Source: Collinsella sp944321445 (GTDB lineage Bacteria > Actinomycetota > Coriobacteriia > Coriobacteriales > Coriobacteriaceae). From it: a stretch of DNA of 64,000 nucleotides. Positions 8,286 to 17,166 of this stretch are shown here, in pieces. The stretch's first letter is position 1, and every line of letters begins with the position of its first letter. The stretch lies in the NCBI RefSeq assembly GCF_030371825.1, contig NZ_JAUDDM010000002.1, one strand, 5' to 3'. A program made the position numbers and the translations under genes. Below the pieces are notes generated by a model. It had not been told where the DNA came from and did no database searches. It worked only from the letters and a program-made list of their open reading frames with translations.

Positions 8286-9052
8286 AAGCGCCCTCCCAAC
8301 ACAACGAACGCGAGCATGGCGAGCTCAGAGAGCTGTATGAACCAGCCGGCAAGATCGCCCGTGATGCCGCCGAATTCCTTCAGGCACCGATGCCGGTGCG
8401 CCGCAAAGGCCGCAAGCGCGCACCCGGCAGCGCACGCCCCCGGTATGCCGGAGAGCGCAACGAGCAAGCCGGCCGCGAGCAGCACCTGCACGATCAGCGC
8501 GCTGCGCGACGCGCGCTCATGGGCGCTGTCCCCCGCAAGCGTCGCCGCCATACCCCCCGGACGCGCATGCGGCAGCGTCACGATGCACAGGGCGCCGAGG
8601 CCGCGCGACAGAGCGCAGAGCGGTATGAGCGCCAGCACCTCGAGTGCACGGGGCTCCCAGCTTGCGAACAGCGAGAACTGCAGCAGCAGATAGAGCGCTA
8701 TCGCCATGACGCCGAAGGCTCCGATGTGGGGGTCCTTCATGATCTCGAGCTTTCGCTCGCGCGCGGCATGGCTCGATACGGCATCGGCCACATCGGAAAG
8801 CCCATCCATGTGGATACCGCCGTTCACAACAAACGGAAGAGCCACGAGGACCGCAGCGCCAACGAGCTCGGGCAGGCTGCATGCACGGGCAGCAAACAGC
8901 CATGCGGCCATGATGGCGCCCTGCACAACGCCTACCGCAGGCAACGCCGCCAAGGCCCCGCCGGACCAGTCGGCCCGATCGAGCAAGCGCTGCGGCACCG
9001 GGATGCGCGAAAACGTCGCGAACGACGCCGCAAGCGATGGCATAACCCTCAT
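8282..9052 (-). CDS. cobS: Adenosylcobinamide-GDP ribazoletransferase (cobalamin synthase)
   Basis: A 256-residue membrane protein that joins adenosylcobinamide-GDP to alpha-ribazole (or its phosphate). Typical CobS features are FATFSRIPVP at the N-terminus, the metal-binding GGIHMDGLSDVADAVSSH motif near residue 75, REIMKDPHIGAFGV-like sequence (KLEIMKDPHIGAFGVM), and a late GGITGDLAG segment, all between hydrophobic helices. The start at 9052 overlaps the cobU stop (ATGA). A longer reading to 9127 would lie entirely within the coding part of cobU, so I rejected it. Confidence 0.94.
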   Translation of the reverse strand: MRVMPSLAASFATFSRIPVPQRLLDRADWSGGALAALPAVGVVQGAIMAAWLFAARACSLPELVGAAVLVALPFVVNGGIHMDGLSDVADAVSSHAARERKLEIMKDPHIGAFGVMAIALYLLLQFSLFASWEPRALEVLALIPLCALSRGLGALCIVTLPHARPGGMAATLAGDSAHERASRSALIVQVLLAAGLLVALSGIPGACAAGCALAAFAAHRHRCLKEFGGITGDLAGWFIQLSELAMLAFVVLGGRL

Positions 9053-9609
9053 CGCGCGCCCTCCTTCCACAACTCCTCGCACCCCCGCAGCCAAACGGGC
9101 AGGCCGCACACGACCTCGACAGCGCAATCGCTCGCGATTGCGAGCTCCGCATTCACCTGCGCGAGCGCCTTGAGATACGCCTGCGTCCCCTCATCGTAGC
9201 CCACCCCATCGCGAGCCACATCGACCGAAACGACAACAAGATCGCGCACGCATAAGGCGAGATGCTCGATTCCCGCGAGAACGCGGCGCGCCGCCCTATC
9301 GGCATCGAGGTCATGGTCTCCCGTCGCACCACCGGCAAACAGCTCGTTTGCCACCAGGTTGCCCGCATCCTCCACGAGTGCCACGTCCGCTGCGGGAATC
9401 GCCGCGCTCGCGAGGCAGCGCGGGCACTCGAGCACCGAGAAACCCTTGCCGGCGCGCAGGCGCCGGTGCCGCTCGATGCGCGCTTCGGCATCTGCGCCGC
9501 CGCGCTCCATCGTCGCCACATAGAGCACCTGCCCTGCACGGCCGCAGCACAGCTCTTCTGCAAACGCGCTCTTGCCGCACGCAGCGCCCCCGTATACAAA
9601 TGCGCGCAC
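9049..9609 (-). CDS. cobU: Adenosylcobinamide kinase / guanylyltransferase
   Basis: A 186-residue CobU-family protein. It has a P-loop (GGAACGKSAFAEE), the guanylylation region ARIERHRRLR with its histidine near residue 48, and VALVEDAGNLVANELF matching the family's acidic segment. The usual NEVGxGxVP motif is degenerate here (VVSVDVARDGVGY), whereas the small paralogue at 7917 keeps it. CobU phosphorylates adenosylcobinamide and transfers GMP to it before CobS acts. The start lies one base after the cobT stop. Confidence 0.88.
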   Translation of the reverse strand: MRAFVYGGAACGKSAFAEELCCGRAGQVLYVATMERGGADAEARIERHRRLRAGKGFSVLECPRCLASAAIPAADVALVEDAGNLVANELFAGGATGDHDLDADRAARRVLAGIEHLALCVRDLVVVSVDVARDGVGYDEGTQAYLKALAQVNAELAIASDCAVEVVCGLPVWLRGCEELWKEGAR

Positions 9610-9610
9610 G

Positions 9611-10759
9611 CTAGCTCAACTCCCGATAGGCTTCCAAGCCGCTGGCATCAAACGACGCGGCCTGCGCATACACCGCGCACGCCATGTCGAGCAGCGGCAT
9701 CAGCGCCACGGCGCCCGTGCCCTCGCCCAAGTGCATACCGGCCTGCAGCGGCGCCACAAGGGCCAACTCGTCAAGAAGCAATCGCGCGGCGGGCTCCGAG
9801 GAGCAATGGCTTGCCAGCAGATAGCCTTTCGCGTTGGGGGCGATCCGCGCCGCGGCTAGAGCCGCTGTGCACGAGATGACGCCGTCGAGCACCGCAGGGC
9901 GCCCGCAGGCGGCGGCGCCGAGATAGAACCCGCACATGGCGGCGATATCCAAGCCGCCGACGGAAGCGAGCACGTCCACGACGTCGGCGCCGTCGTCGAC
10001 GCGATTGACTGCAAGTGCGCGAGCCACCACCGTGCGCTTGCGGGCGAGTCCCTCGCTCGTCAAACCCGCACCCCGGCCCACGGTGAGCTCGGGCGACGCG
10101 CCGGTCAGCGCACTTGCCACCGCAGCGCTCGTCGTCGTGTTGCCGATGCCCATCTCTCCCGCCGCGAGCACGCGAACACCGGCGTCTGCCAGCATCGATG
10201 CGACGCGAACGCCAGCAGCAAGCGCGTGCAGCGCCGCGTCGCGCGAGCAGGCGGGGCCGCACGCGATATCGGCCGTTCCGCGCAGCGGGGCGCAGGTGTG
10301 CATGCGCGCATCGTCGAGCGGCTGGACCATGCCGACGTCCACCGGCACCACGGCGCACTCGGCCGCGCGCGCCATGCAGTTCACGCTCGCTGCGCCCGCA
10401 CAGATGTTGCGTGCCGCGGCCAGCGTAACCTCCTGGCCGCTCTGCGAGATCCCCTCGGTAACGACTCCGTTGTCCGCAAAGAATACGGCAAGGGCGCGGG
10501 GAGCACTTGAGGGGTTTGCCGTCTTTTGCGCCGCGGCAAGCTTGCAGACGGCGTCTTCAAGCAGGCCGAGGCCGCCAAGCGGCTTGGCAATGGCCGCCCA
10601 ATGACCTCGAGCCGCCGCGTAGGCGCACGCATCGGCAGGTCGGATGCGCGCCACCAACTCCTTCAGCCATGCATCATCGACGGCACGCTTCGGCAGATCG
10701 TCCATGTCGGCCGCTCGCCACCGCTCGACAAATGCGCATTCGATATCTCTAGCCCGCAT
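9611..10759 (-). CDS. cobT: Nicotinate-nucleotide--dimethylbenzimidazole phosphoribosyltransferase
   Basis: A 382-residue CobT, which activates the lower-ligand base as its alpha-ribotide. The family blocks are AKPLGGLGLLE, FFADNGVVTEGISQ, the glycine-rich GEMGIGNTTTSAA motif, and the catalytic-glutamate region HLGEGTGAVALMPLLDMA near the C-terminus. I chose the ATG at 10759 because it overlaps the end of cbiA by 11 bases and follows AGGGAG; the frame continues upstream but within cbiA. The first ~40 residues are less conserved than the rest. Which base it uses cannot be told from sequence. Confidence 0.93.
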   Translation of the reverse strand: MRARDIECAFVERWRAADMDDLPKRAVDDAWLKELVARIRPADACAYAAARGHWAAIAKPLGGLGLLEDAVCKLAAAQKTANPSSAPRALAVFFADNGVVTEGISQSGQEVTLAAARNICAGAASVNCMARAAECAVVPVDVGMVQPLDDARMHTCAPLRGTADIACGPACSRDAALHALAAGVRVASMLADAGVRVLAAGEMGIGNTTTSAAVASALTGASPELTVGRGAGLTSEGLARKRTVVARALAVNRVDDGADVVDVLASVGGLDIAAMCGFYLGAAACGRPAVLDGVISCTAALAAARIAPNAKGYLLASHCSSEPAARLLLDELALVAPLQAGMHLGEGTGAVALMPLLDMACAVYAQAASFDASGLEAYRELS

Positions 10760-12140
10760 GAACTCCCTGCTTTCCATACTGTTCGCACGCGCGCACGAAT
10801 GCGCGCGCCGCATCGGGATTGGACGGATAATACACGTGCGGAAAGCCCGCCGCAAGCGAGGGCGTATGCACCAGGCACGGCCAGCTGCGATCGCGGCGAG
10901 GCTTGCGCGCCGTCGCATCGGAGCCTTCCTCGTCGGCGCGCCAATAATGGAACTCATGCCCGCGCAGCACCGTACCCGCCGATCCGTATATGCCATCGCG
11001 ATCAACCGTCAGCTCGATATAGCCAAAGTGCTCAAGCCCGCGCCCTCGACGCGAGGACCCCGCAAGCGCCCCGACCATGGGCCACGACACGCCGGCCTCG
11101 TCCTCGAGGTGCTCGAGCAGGTAGAGAAAGCCGCCGCACTCCGCCACGCAGGGCATTCCATCTGCCAGGGCATCGCGAATCTGCTCGCGCAGCGCACGGT
11201 TTTCCGCCAGCTGCCGAGCATGCAGCTCAGGATAGCCGCCGCATAGATACACTCCATCAATACCTGCGGGCAGGGCCGCATCATGCAGCGGGCTGAACGG
11301 CACGAGCTCGGCACCCAGGTCTTGCAACATGCGCAGGTTTTCGGCATACCAGAAGCAGCACGCCTCATCGCGGGTAACGGCAATACGCGGCGCCGCGGCG
11401 CGTTCGGGCGCGGTCCGATAGGGCTCGACGGAAATCGGCTGCGCCGCACGCGCAATCCCCACGAGCCGTTCGAGGTCGAGCGTATCGGCAAGGATATCGG
11501 CCATGGCATCGAGGCGAGCGCGCAGGCCGGAAACCTCATCCGCCGTCACAAGCCCCAAATGGCGGCTCTCCAAAGCAAACGCGTCATCACGCGGAACATA
11601 GCCAAGTACCGCGACGCCGCATTCGCGCTCGATCGCCTCCGTCGCATAGGCGCACGCATGCGCGCTGCAGCCGTTGAGAATCACGCCGCGCACGTTCGCA
11701 TCCGGCCGGAACCGGCAAAAGCCCTGCACCGTCGCCGCCAACGAGGTCGACGCGCCGCGCGCCGGAACCACCAGCACCACGGGCGTCCCGGTCGCGCGCG
11801 CCACATCGTAGGCGCTGCCGTCGGTCGTTCCCGGCGCCATGCCGTCATAGAAGCCCATGGCGCCTTCGACGACCGCAATGTCTTTGCCCGCCGCTCCGCG
11901 CGCCATCAACGCGCGGAGCGCGTGCACATCCGAAAAGAACGCGTCGAGGTTTCCCGCCGCCGTACCCGTGACCTCGCGGTGAAAGAGCTGGTCGATAAAG
12001 TCGGGGCCGCATTTGAACGCCGCCGGCATCATGCCCGCACGCTGCAGCAGGCGCACGATCGCACAGGTCACCACCGTTTTTCCGCTCCCGCTTGCAGGGG
12101 CGGAGACCATCACGCGCGGCGGCAGCGCCACGGCGGTCAC
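10749..12140 (-). CDS. cbiA: Cobyrinate a,c-diamide synthase
   Basis: A 463-residue glutamine amidotransferase that amidates carboxylates a and c of cobyrinate. It starts with an ATP-binding P-loop (SAPASGSGKTVVTCAI), followed by MGFYDG typical of CbiA, and ends with a class I glutaminase domain whose nucleophile is in CVAECGGFLYL (near residue 335) and a late HEFHY segment. Length is standard. Its start overlaps the cbiET stop by four bases. Confidence 0.95.
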   Translation of the reverse strand: MTAVALPPRVMVSAPASGSGKTVVTCAIVRLLQRAGMMPAAFKCGPDFIDQLFHREVTGTAAGNLDAFFSDVHALRALMARGAAGKDIAVVEGAMGFYDGMAPGTTDGSAYDVARATGTPVVLVVPARGASTSLAATVQGFCRFRPDANVRGVILNGCSAHACAYATEAIERECGVAVLGYVPRDDAFALESRHLGLVTADEVSGLRARLDAMADILADTLDLERLVGIARAAQPISVEPYRTAPERAAAPRIAVTRDEACCFWYAENLRMLQDLGAELVPFSPLHDAALPAGIDGVYLCGGYPELHARQLAENRALREQIRDALADGMPCVAECGGFLYLLEHLEDEAGVSWPMVGALAGSSRRGRGLEHFGYIELTVDRDGIYGSAGTVLRGHEFHYWRADEEGSDATARKPRRDRSWPCLVHTPSLAAGFPHVYYPSNPDAARAFVRACEQYGKQGVHAG

Positions 12141-13438
12141 GACGCGCTCCCCGGCAAGCCCGCACTGCGGTCAAGAAGCCGCGCGGATACGATGAACACG
12201 GGATTCTGTGCACGCATGAGGTGATGGGAACCCGCGGCCTCCGCGCGTGCGACAGACACCTGGCAGATGTCAACCGCCTCGATGTCAGGAGCCGAGAACA
12301 GAGCCGTTACCTCGGCGAGCGTTTCGAGTGACACGCATGTCACGCAGATACGGCAGGACACAGCGCGCGAGCGCAGGACGTCCAAGATTCCCGTAAGCGC
12401 GCCGCCGCTGCCGCCGATAAACACCGCATCGGGCGCAGGCAAATCCGCCAGCGCATCCGGCGCTTCGCCTTCGATGATCTGAACGTTATGCAGGCCGAAT
12501 GCGGCAACGTTCCTGCGGCACAGCTCGACTGCCTCGGGCTTGCGCTCGACGGCATACACCTGCCCTGCGCGCGCAAGCAGCCCCAGCTCGACGGTCACCG
12601 AACCCGTTCCCGCACCGATGTCGTAGACGGTATCGGTCGCAGCGACGCGCAGCTTGGAGAGCACGACCGCGCGAACCTCCTGTTTGGTCATGGGGACGCG
12701 TCCGCGCTCGAAGCGCTCATCGGGAACGCCCGGCGTGGCCCAGGGCCACGCCGCCGTTGGACCAGACGCTTCATCCGCGTCGACAAGCATCACATTCAAG
12801 GGATCGAATGTGCGGCCCACGAACGAAGACGCCTCGCCGGTCTCAATCCGCTCGTCGGCATACGACAGGCGCTCTGCCACGGTCACCGGCACGTTGCCGT
12901 ATCCCGCCGATACCAGACGCCCACACAGCTCGGAGGGGCCTGCCGCGCCCGATGTTACGAGGAATATCGTGCCGCCCCGCGCCGCCTCCGCGGCGATATC
13001 GCACGCGACGCCATGGGCCGTCACAAAACGCCAGCTCTGCCACGGCCTGCTCAGGCGCGCCGCCAACAGCGATGCGGAGCTGATGCCCGGGATGGTCTCC
13101 ACCGTGCAATCAGCCAAACGGGGCTCCCCCGCCAGCGCGCGGCCCGCTCCCGCAGCGCCGCTGAACAGGCCGGTGTCGCCGCTCATGAGCACGCAGGCGC
13201 GCGACCAACCCTCGGCGTCCGCAAGCGCCCGGGCCACATCGGCCGCCCGTGTAGCAACAACGGTGCGTGCCCCCGTGAACAAGGACGGCAGCGCGTCCGC
13301 CTGGGAAGCGTCTCCCGCACCCTCGACCAGGCGGCGGGCGCCTACCACAAGATCGGCGGCCCGCAGAGCGTCGCAGGCTACACTGCACAGCAGGTCGGGA
13401 TTGCCGGGGCCCGTCCCGATGATGGTGATGTGCCTCAT
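12137..13438 (-). CDS. cbiET: Fused precorrin-6Y methyltransferase/decarboxylase CbiE-CbiT (CobL-type)
   Basis: A 433-residue fusion. Residues 1 to ~195 are a CbiE tetrapyrrole methylase (ITIIGTGPGNPDLL, a late IPGISSASLLAARL loop). Residues ~210-433 are a CbiT Rossmann methyltransferase (MTKQEVRAVVLSKL, then the SAM loop DIGAGTGSVTVELG and VFIGGSGG). Together they methylate C5 and C15 and decarboxylate the acetate side chain at C12. In many anaerobic-pathway organisms these are separate genes; the fusion is common in actinobacteria. The start lies 9 bases after cbiH. Confidence 0.95.
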   Translation of the reverse strand: MRHITIIGTGPGNPDLLCSVACDALRAADLVVGARRLVEGAGDASQADALPSLFTGARTVVATRAADVARALADAEGWSRACVLMSGDTGLFSGAAGAGRALAGEPRLADCTVETIPGISSASLLAARLSRPWQSWRFVTAHGVACDIAAEAARGGTIFLVTSGAAGPSELCGRLVSAGYGNVPVTVAERLSYADERIETGEASSFVGRTFDPLNVMLVDADEASGPTAAWPWATPGVPDERFERGRVPMTKQEVRAVVLSKLRVAATDTVYDIGAGTGSVTVELGLLARAGQVYAVERKPEAVELCRRNVAAFGLHNVQIIEGEAPDALADLPAPDAVFIGGSGGALTGILDVLRSRAVSCRICVTCVSLETLAEVTALFSAPDIEAVDICQVSVARAEAAGSHHLMRAQNPVFIVSARLLDRSAGLPGSAS

Positions 13439-13447
13439 AGCGCCTCC

Positions 13448-14200
13448 CTACCGCACGCCCACGGCATCCGCCAGCTCGCGATAGCCTCGCGGCGTTACCA
13501 TGCGACCCGCGACTACACGCGTCTGAGCGCTGCCGATGAACACCGTCGTGAACATGTCGGCATCAAGATCGGCCAGCTCACCCAAGGTGGTGAGCCCGTG
13601 CTCTTCGCCTGCTCGTCCGATGTTGCGCACCCATCCGCACACCGTGTCCGCCACCTTGTGCCGGCCGATAATCTGAGCTGCACGCGCCAGATAGTCGGCG
13701 CGCTTCTTGCTCCGCGGATTGTAGAGGCAGATGCACATATCCGACCAAGCGGCCGCCTCAAGCCGTCGCTCAATCACCTCCCAGGGCGTGAGCAAGTCGG
13801 ACAGCGAGATCACCGCAAAATCATGTGCGAGCGGCGCGCCCAATACGGCCGAGCCGCTCATGGCGGCCGTGACACCGGGCACGACCTCGATGTCGACATC
13901 CGGATAATCAACCGAGAGCTCAAGCACGGGCGCGGCCATGCCGTACACGCCCGCATCCCCGCTGCACACCATGGCGACGACATCGCGCTCGCACGCAAGT
14001 TCAAGCGCGCGCCTGCAGCGCTCGATCTCGCGCATCATGGGCGTTGACACGCGCTCCGCCTGCGGGTATCGCCCGTCCAGCAGATCGATGTAGGAGCCAT
14101 AGCCCACGATGACCTCGGCGCGCGCCAGGGCCGCATCGGCCGCCGCGGTCATGCCCGCCGGATCTCCGGGGCCGAGCCCCACCACGTACAACATGCCCAT
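13448..14200 (-). CDS. cbiH: Cobalt-precorrin-3B C17-methyltransferase
   Basis: A 250-residue SAM-dependent tetrapyrrole methylase that methylates C17 and drives ring contraction. Signature features are LYVVGLGPGDPAGMT at the start, VGYGSYIDLL, SGDAGVYGMA, VVPGVTAAMSGSAVLGAPLAHDF and CLYNPRSKKR, which distinguish CbiH/CobJ from its sister methylases. I chose the ATG at 14200 with GAGAGG upstream; this gives normal family length. The next upstream gene, cbiG, ends 89 bases before, one of the few gaps in the operon. Confidence 0.94.
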   Translation of the reverse strand: MGMLYVVGLGPGDPAGMTAAADAALARAEVIVGYGSYIDLLDGRYPQAERVSTPMMREIERCRRALELACERDVVAMVCSGDAGVYGMAAPVLELSVDYPDVDIEVVPGVTAAMSGSAVLGAPLAHDFAVISLSDLLTPWEVIERRLEAAAWSDMCICLYNPRSKKRADYLARAAQIIGRHKVADTVCGWVRNIGRAGEEHGLTTLGELADLDADMFTTVFIGSAQTRVVAGRMVTPRGYRELADAVGVR

Positions 14201-14289
14201 GTGACCATCCTCTCCCCGGCACCCAGGCGGACCTTCGCACCGCCCGCCGTCCGTACGCGCACGAAACGATTCTACCGTGCGGCCTATCC

Positions 14290-15312
14290 TTATGAATCCG
14301 CGCGCGCAGGCGCTGCAAACGAGCAGGTCCACGGCAGCCGCGCGAGCGCGACGGTCACGCCGTCTTGAGCGAACTTGCCCGCCACCAACGTTCCGCCCGC
14401 TGCGACCGCCGCGCGCTCGCACACGTTGTCGACGCCGACCGTCTTTTCCACGAACGCCGAGGCGGAAAACGCACCCGGCTGTTCCAATAGCACATCGGCC
14501 GAAAACGCCTCGAGCGCCACGCCGCGGTCCGCGCACCACGCAACCAAACCCGGCTCGTCGCGCTTGAGCTCGATCGTTGCCGCGGCACACAGCGCCTCCG
14601 GTGCCACATGGGCGGCTGCGCATGCGGCCCGAAACGCCCTATCGATCGCCGTCGCCACCGTGCCCCGGCGGCATCCGATGCCCGCCACGATGCAGGGCGG
14701 CACCACGTGCAGCGCGCGTTCATCCGGCAAAACGACCGGCGACACGATGACCTGCGCCTCGGCGCGAGAAGCCGCGCGCAACACCTGCGACGGCTGCGCG
14801 CCCGCAACCTCAGCATCGCTCCACAGCGCGACCGCACCGCCCGCGAGCAGGCGTGCGGACACGTTCTTGATGCGCTCGTGCTCGGCGATAGCCATGCCGT
14901 GCGATACCGCCCAGGTGTCGACCGCCCAGAGCCCGCGTCCATCGGTTGCCGTCGTGATCACCGGCGTGGCGCCCACGGCATCGGCGATCTCGACCGCCAG
15001 GGCATTCGCCCCGCCCACATGGCCGGACAGGATCGGGATGCACCAGCGTCCGCCCTCGTCGAGCACGAGCACGGCAGGGTCTGTCATCTTGGAGCGCACC
15101 TGAGAGGCGATCGCGCGCACGGCGATGCCCGCCGCACCCACGAACACAAGCGCATCCGAAGAGACGAACGCGTCGGCGCACCACGCGGCAAGCGCCACCT
15201 TGCCCGACCCGAACCCGCGCGCCACGCTCCATTCGTGCGCCGGCGTTGCCCCGATCGCGCGCCGCGCCAGAGCCCCGCCCGCCTCTGTAAATGCAATGCA
15301 GGCGATTCTCAT
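14290..15312 (-). CDS. cbiG: Cobalt-precorrin-5A hydrolase
   Basis: A 340-residue CbiG. This protein opens the delta-lactone of cobalt-precorrin-5A and releases acetaldehyde, a step found only in the oxygen-independent pathway. The N-terminal domain shows FVGAAGIAVRAIA and ILSGHVGGANALA, and the C-terminal domain shows VAGIGCRRGT and STIELKRDE-like sequence (AATIELKRDEPGL). Its presence with cbiD and cbiK marks the pathway as anaerobic (early cobalt insertion). The start overlaps the cbiL stop by four bases. Confidence 0.95.
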   Translation of the reverse strand: MRIACIAFTEAGGALARRAIGATPAHEWSVARGFGSGKVALAAWCADAFVSSDALVFVGAAGIAVRAIASQVRSKMTDPAVLVLDEGGRWCIPILSGHVGGANALAVEIADAVGATPVITTATDGRGLWAVDTWAVSHGMAIAEHERIKNVSARLLAGGAVALWSDAEVAGAQPSQVLRAASRAEAQVIVSPVVLPDERALHVVPPCIVAGIGCRRGTVATAIDRAFRAACAAAHVAPEALCAAATIELKRDEPGLVAWCADRGVALEAFSADVLLEQPGAFSASAFVEKTVGVDNVCERAAVAAGGTLVAGKFAQDGVTVALARLPWTCSFAAPARADS

Positions 15313-16007
15313 GACCGCACCACCACGGTCGTGAAGTACCCGCTCGCCTCAGGGGCATCTGCCAGCGAGGAAAAGACCCGCTCGCTTTCCATGCCGCAGT
15401 CGGTCACGGCCGCCGCACGCTCAAGCGCGCCCGCATGCGCCAGGTCGCTCTTGAGCTCGCCCAGCTGACCGCCCGCCTTCATGAGGACCTTCGTGCCCGG
15501 CCAAGCGTAGACTTCCGCTGTATTTGCGGCGGTAGCGGGCACGATATGCAGCGGCGTATCCATGTGAGGCGTAAGATCTGCCCCCAGCGCTGCCGCGACG
15601 GCGCAAAAACTCGGCACGCCGGGAACGGTACGGACCTCGTAGCCGCGCTCGCGCACCGCCGCCGCGATGCGCTGGAAGGTGGCGTAAATACTGGGGTCCC
15701 CGAGGTTGAGCAACGCGACATCCAGCCCGCGGCCCAGACGTTCGGCGATACTGTCGGCCGCTTGCGCATGCCGCGCCGCCCGCTGCGCGCCTTCGCCCCC
15801 CATGGAAAACCGCAGCGGCAAGATCTCCTTATCGGTCAGGTCGACCGCGGCGCGCGCGATATCCAGCGCCACGGTCGCCCCGCTCGCCGTCTGCGGCGTC
15901 GCCACCACCGGGCACGCCTCTATAGTGCGCATCGCCTTGAGCGTGATGAGCTCGGGGTCGCCCGGACCCACACCCACGCCGAACAGAACGCCGTTATCGT
16001 TTGCCAT
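15309..16007 (-). CDS. cbiL: Cobalt-precorrin-2 C20-methyltransferase
   Basis: A 232-residue tetrapyrrole methylase. GVGVGPGDPELITLKAMR at the start, the LNLGDPSIYATFQRI substrate loop and VPGVPSFCAVAAALG are diagnostic of CbiL/CobI, which methylates C20. I chose the ATG at 16007, which has GAGGGG five bases upstream; a GTG two codons earlier (16013) is also possible. Either start lies inside the end of cbiD (overlap 14-20 bases). Confidence 0.94.
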   Translation of the reverse strand: MANDNGVLFGVGVGPGDPELITLKAMRTIEACPVVATPQTASGATVALDIARAAVDLTDKEILPLRFSMGGEGAQRAARHAQAADSIAERLGRGLDVALLNLGDPSIYATFQRIAAAVRERGYEVRTVPGVPSFCAVAAALGADLTPHMDTPLHIVPATAANTAEVYAWPGTKVLMKAGGQLGELKSDLAHAGALERAAAVTDCGMESERVFSSLADAPEASGYFTTVVVRS

Positions 16008-17166
16008 ATTCACCCCTCAATGCCGTGCAGATTCCATCCACGCAGCCTGCGGAACACAGCGCTCCGCGCACCTGGCTGAACACGATTGCGGCGACGTCGC
16101 ACTCGACGGGAGTATCGGCAGGAACGGCACGAGCCACCCGGTCGTGCAGGTGCGTCTCGAGCGCGCCCGCCAAGCTGTCCAGCACCTCGTCGAGCACCCC
16201 CGCGCGCTCGACGATATCGAGCATCGCGTCCGTTGTGGCCGCACCCATGATCTCGCGCGCCACCTTGCCGCCGACGCCCGCCATCGCGGCATGGGCGCAC
16301 ATAACCTCGGCCCGGCAGTCGGCCACGCGCGAATGCGTATCCATGATGCCGCCCGCCACCTTGATCATCTTGCCGATATGGCCCACCACGAGGATGCGCT
16401 CGAACCCCGATGCCGTGGCCATATCGAGCGCCGCCCCCATGAAATTCGAGCAGGCGACCACCGGCGCCTTGCCCACGTCGAGGTGCGCGGCCAGGTAGTC
16501 GAGTCCATAGTTGCCCGGCACGATCACAAGCCCACGGCATCCCAGCGCCGCGTGCTGGCGGATCTCGAGCTCGATGCTCTCGCGCAGGGCGGCAAGGCTC
16601 CGCGGCTCCACGATGCCGCTCGTCCCCAAAATCGAGATGCCGCCCTCGATGCCGAGCTTGGGGTTGAACGTTCGCGCCGCGATGCGCTCGCCTTCGGGAA
16701 CAGAAATCGTCACGCTGATGCCGCCCTCGCAGCCACGTTCGCGGCATACGTCGTACACCGCCTCGGCAATCATCTTCCGCGGGACCGAATTGATAGCCGC
16801 CTCGCCCACCGGCTGGTCGAGGCCGGGCTTGGTGACCCGGCCCACACCGGCGCCGCCCTGTATGGCAACGCCGGCCTCTCGCGCGACCTCAACCTGCGCG
16901 TAGATAAGGGCGCCGTCGGTCGCGTCCACATCGTCGCCGCCGTCTTTGCGAATCGCGCAGCGCGCCCATCCTTCACCCGACCGGGCATCAAGCACCTCGG
17001 ACTCCACGCGCACGCCCGCAGGGGTCACGACCGCCGCGGTCGCCGGCGCGCGCCCATCGAGCAGCAGGCATGTTGCAGCCTGCGCCGCCAGCGCAGCGCA
17101 TGTGCCTGTGGTGAACCCACAGCGCAGGCGTCTACCTGCGCTTATGCGATATAGATCAAGCGCCAT
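15994..17166 (-). CDS. cbiD: Cobalt-precorrin-5B C1-methyltransferase
   Basis: A 390-residue CbiD, the C1-methylase of the anaerobic pathway and unrelated to the other ring methylases. The family opening LRCGFTTGTCAALAAQAA is present, along with TKPGLDQPVGEAAINSVPRKMI, the GGISILGTSGIVEP motif and the late VVGHIGKMIKVAGGIMDTHS block. The start at 17166 overlaps the end of cbiF by 11 bases; the longer frame upstream lies within cbiF. Length is slightly above the usual. Confidence 0.95.
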   Translation of the reverse strand: MALDLYRISAGRRLRCGFTTGTCAALAAQAATCLLLDGRAPATAAVVTPAGVRVESEVLDARSGEGWARCAIRKDGGDDVDATDGALIYAQVEVAREAGVAIQGGAGVGRVTKPGLDQPVGEAAINSVPRKMIAEAVYDVCRERGCEGGISVTISVPEGERIAARTFNPKLGIEGGISILGTSGIVEPRSLAALRESIELEIRQHAALGCRGLVIVPGNYGLDYLAAHLDVGKAPVVACSNFMGAALDMATASGFERILVVGHIGKMIKVAGGIMDTHSRVADCRAEVMCAHAAMAGVGGKVAREIMGAATTDAMLDIVERAGVLDEVLDSLAGALETHLHDRVARAVPADTPVECDVAAIVFSQVRGALCSAGCVDGICTALRGEYGKR

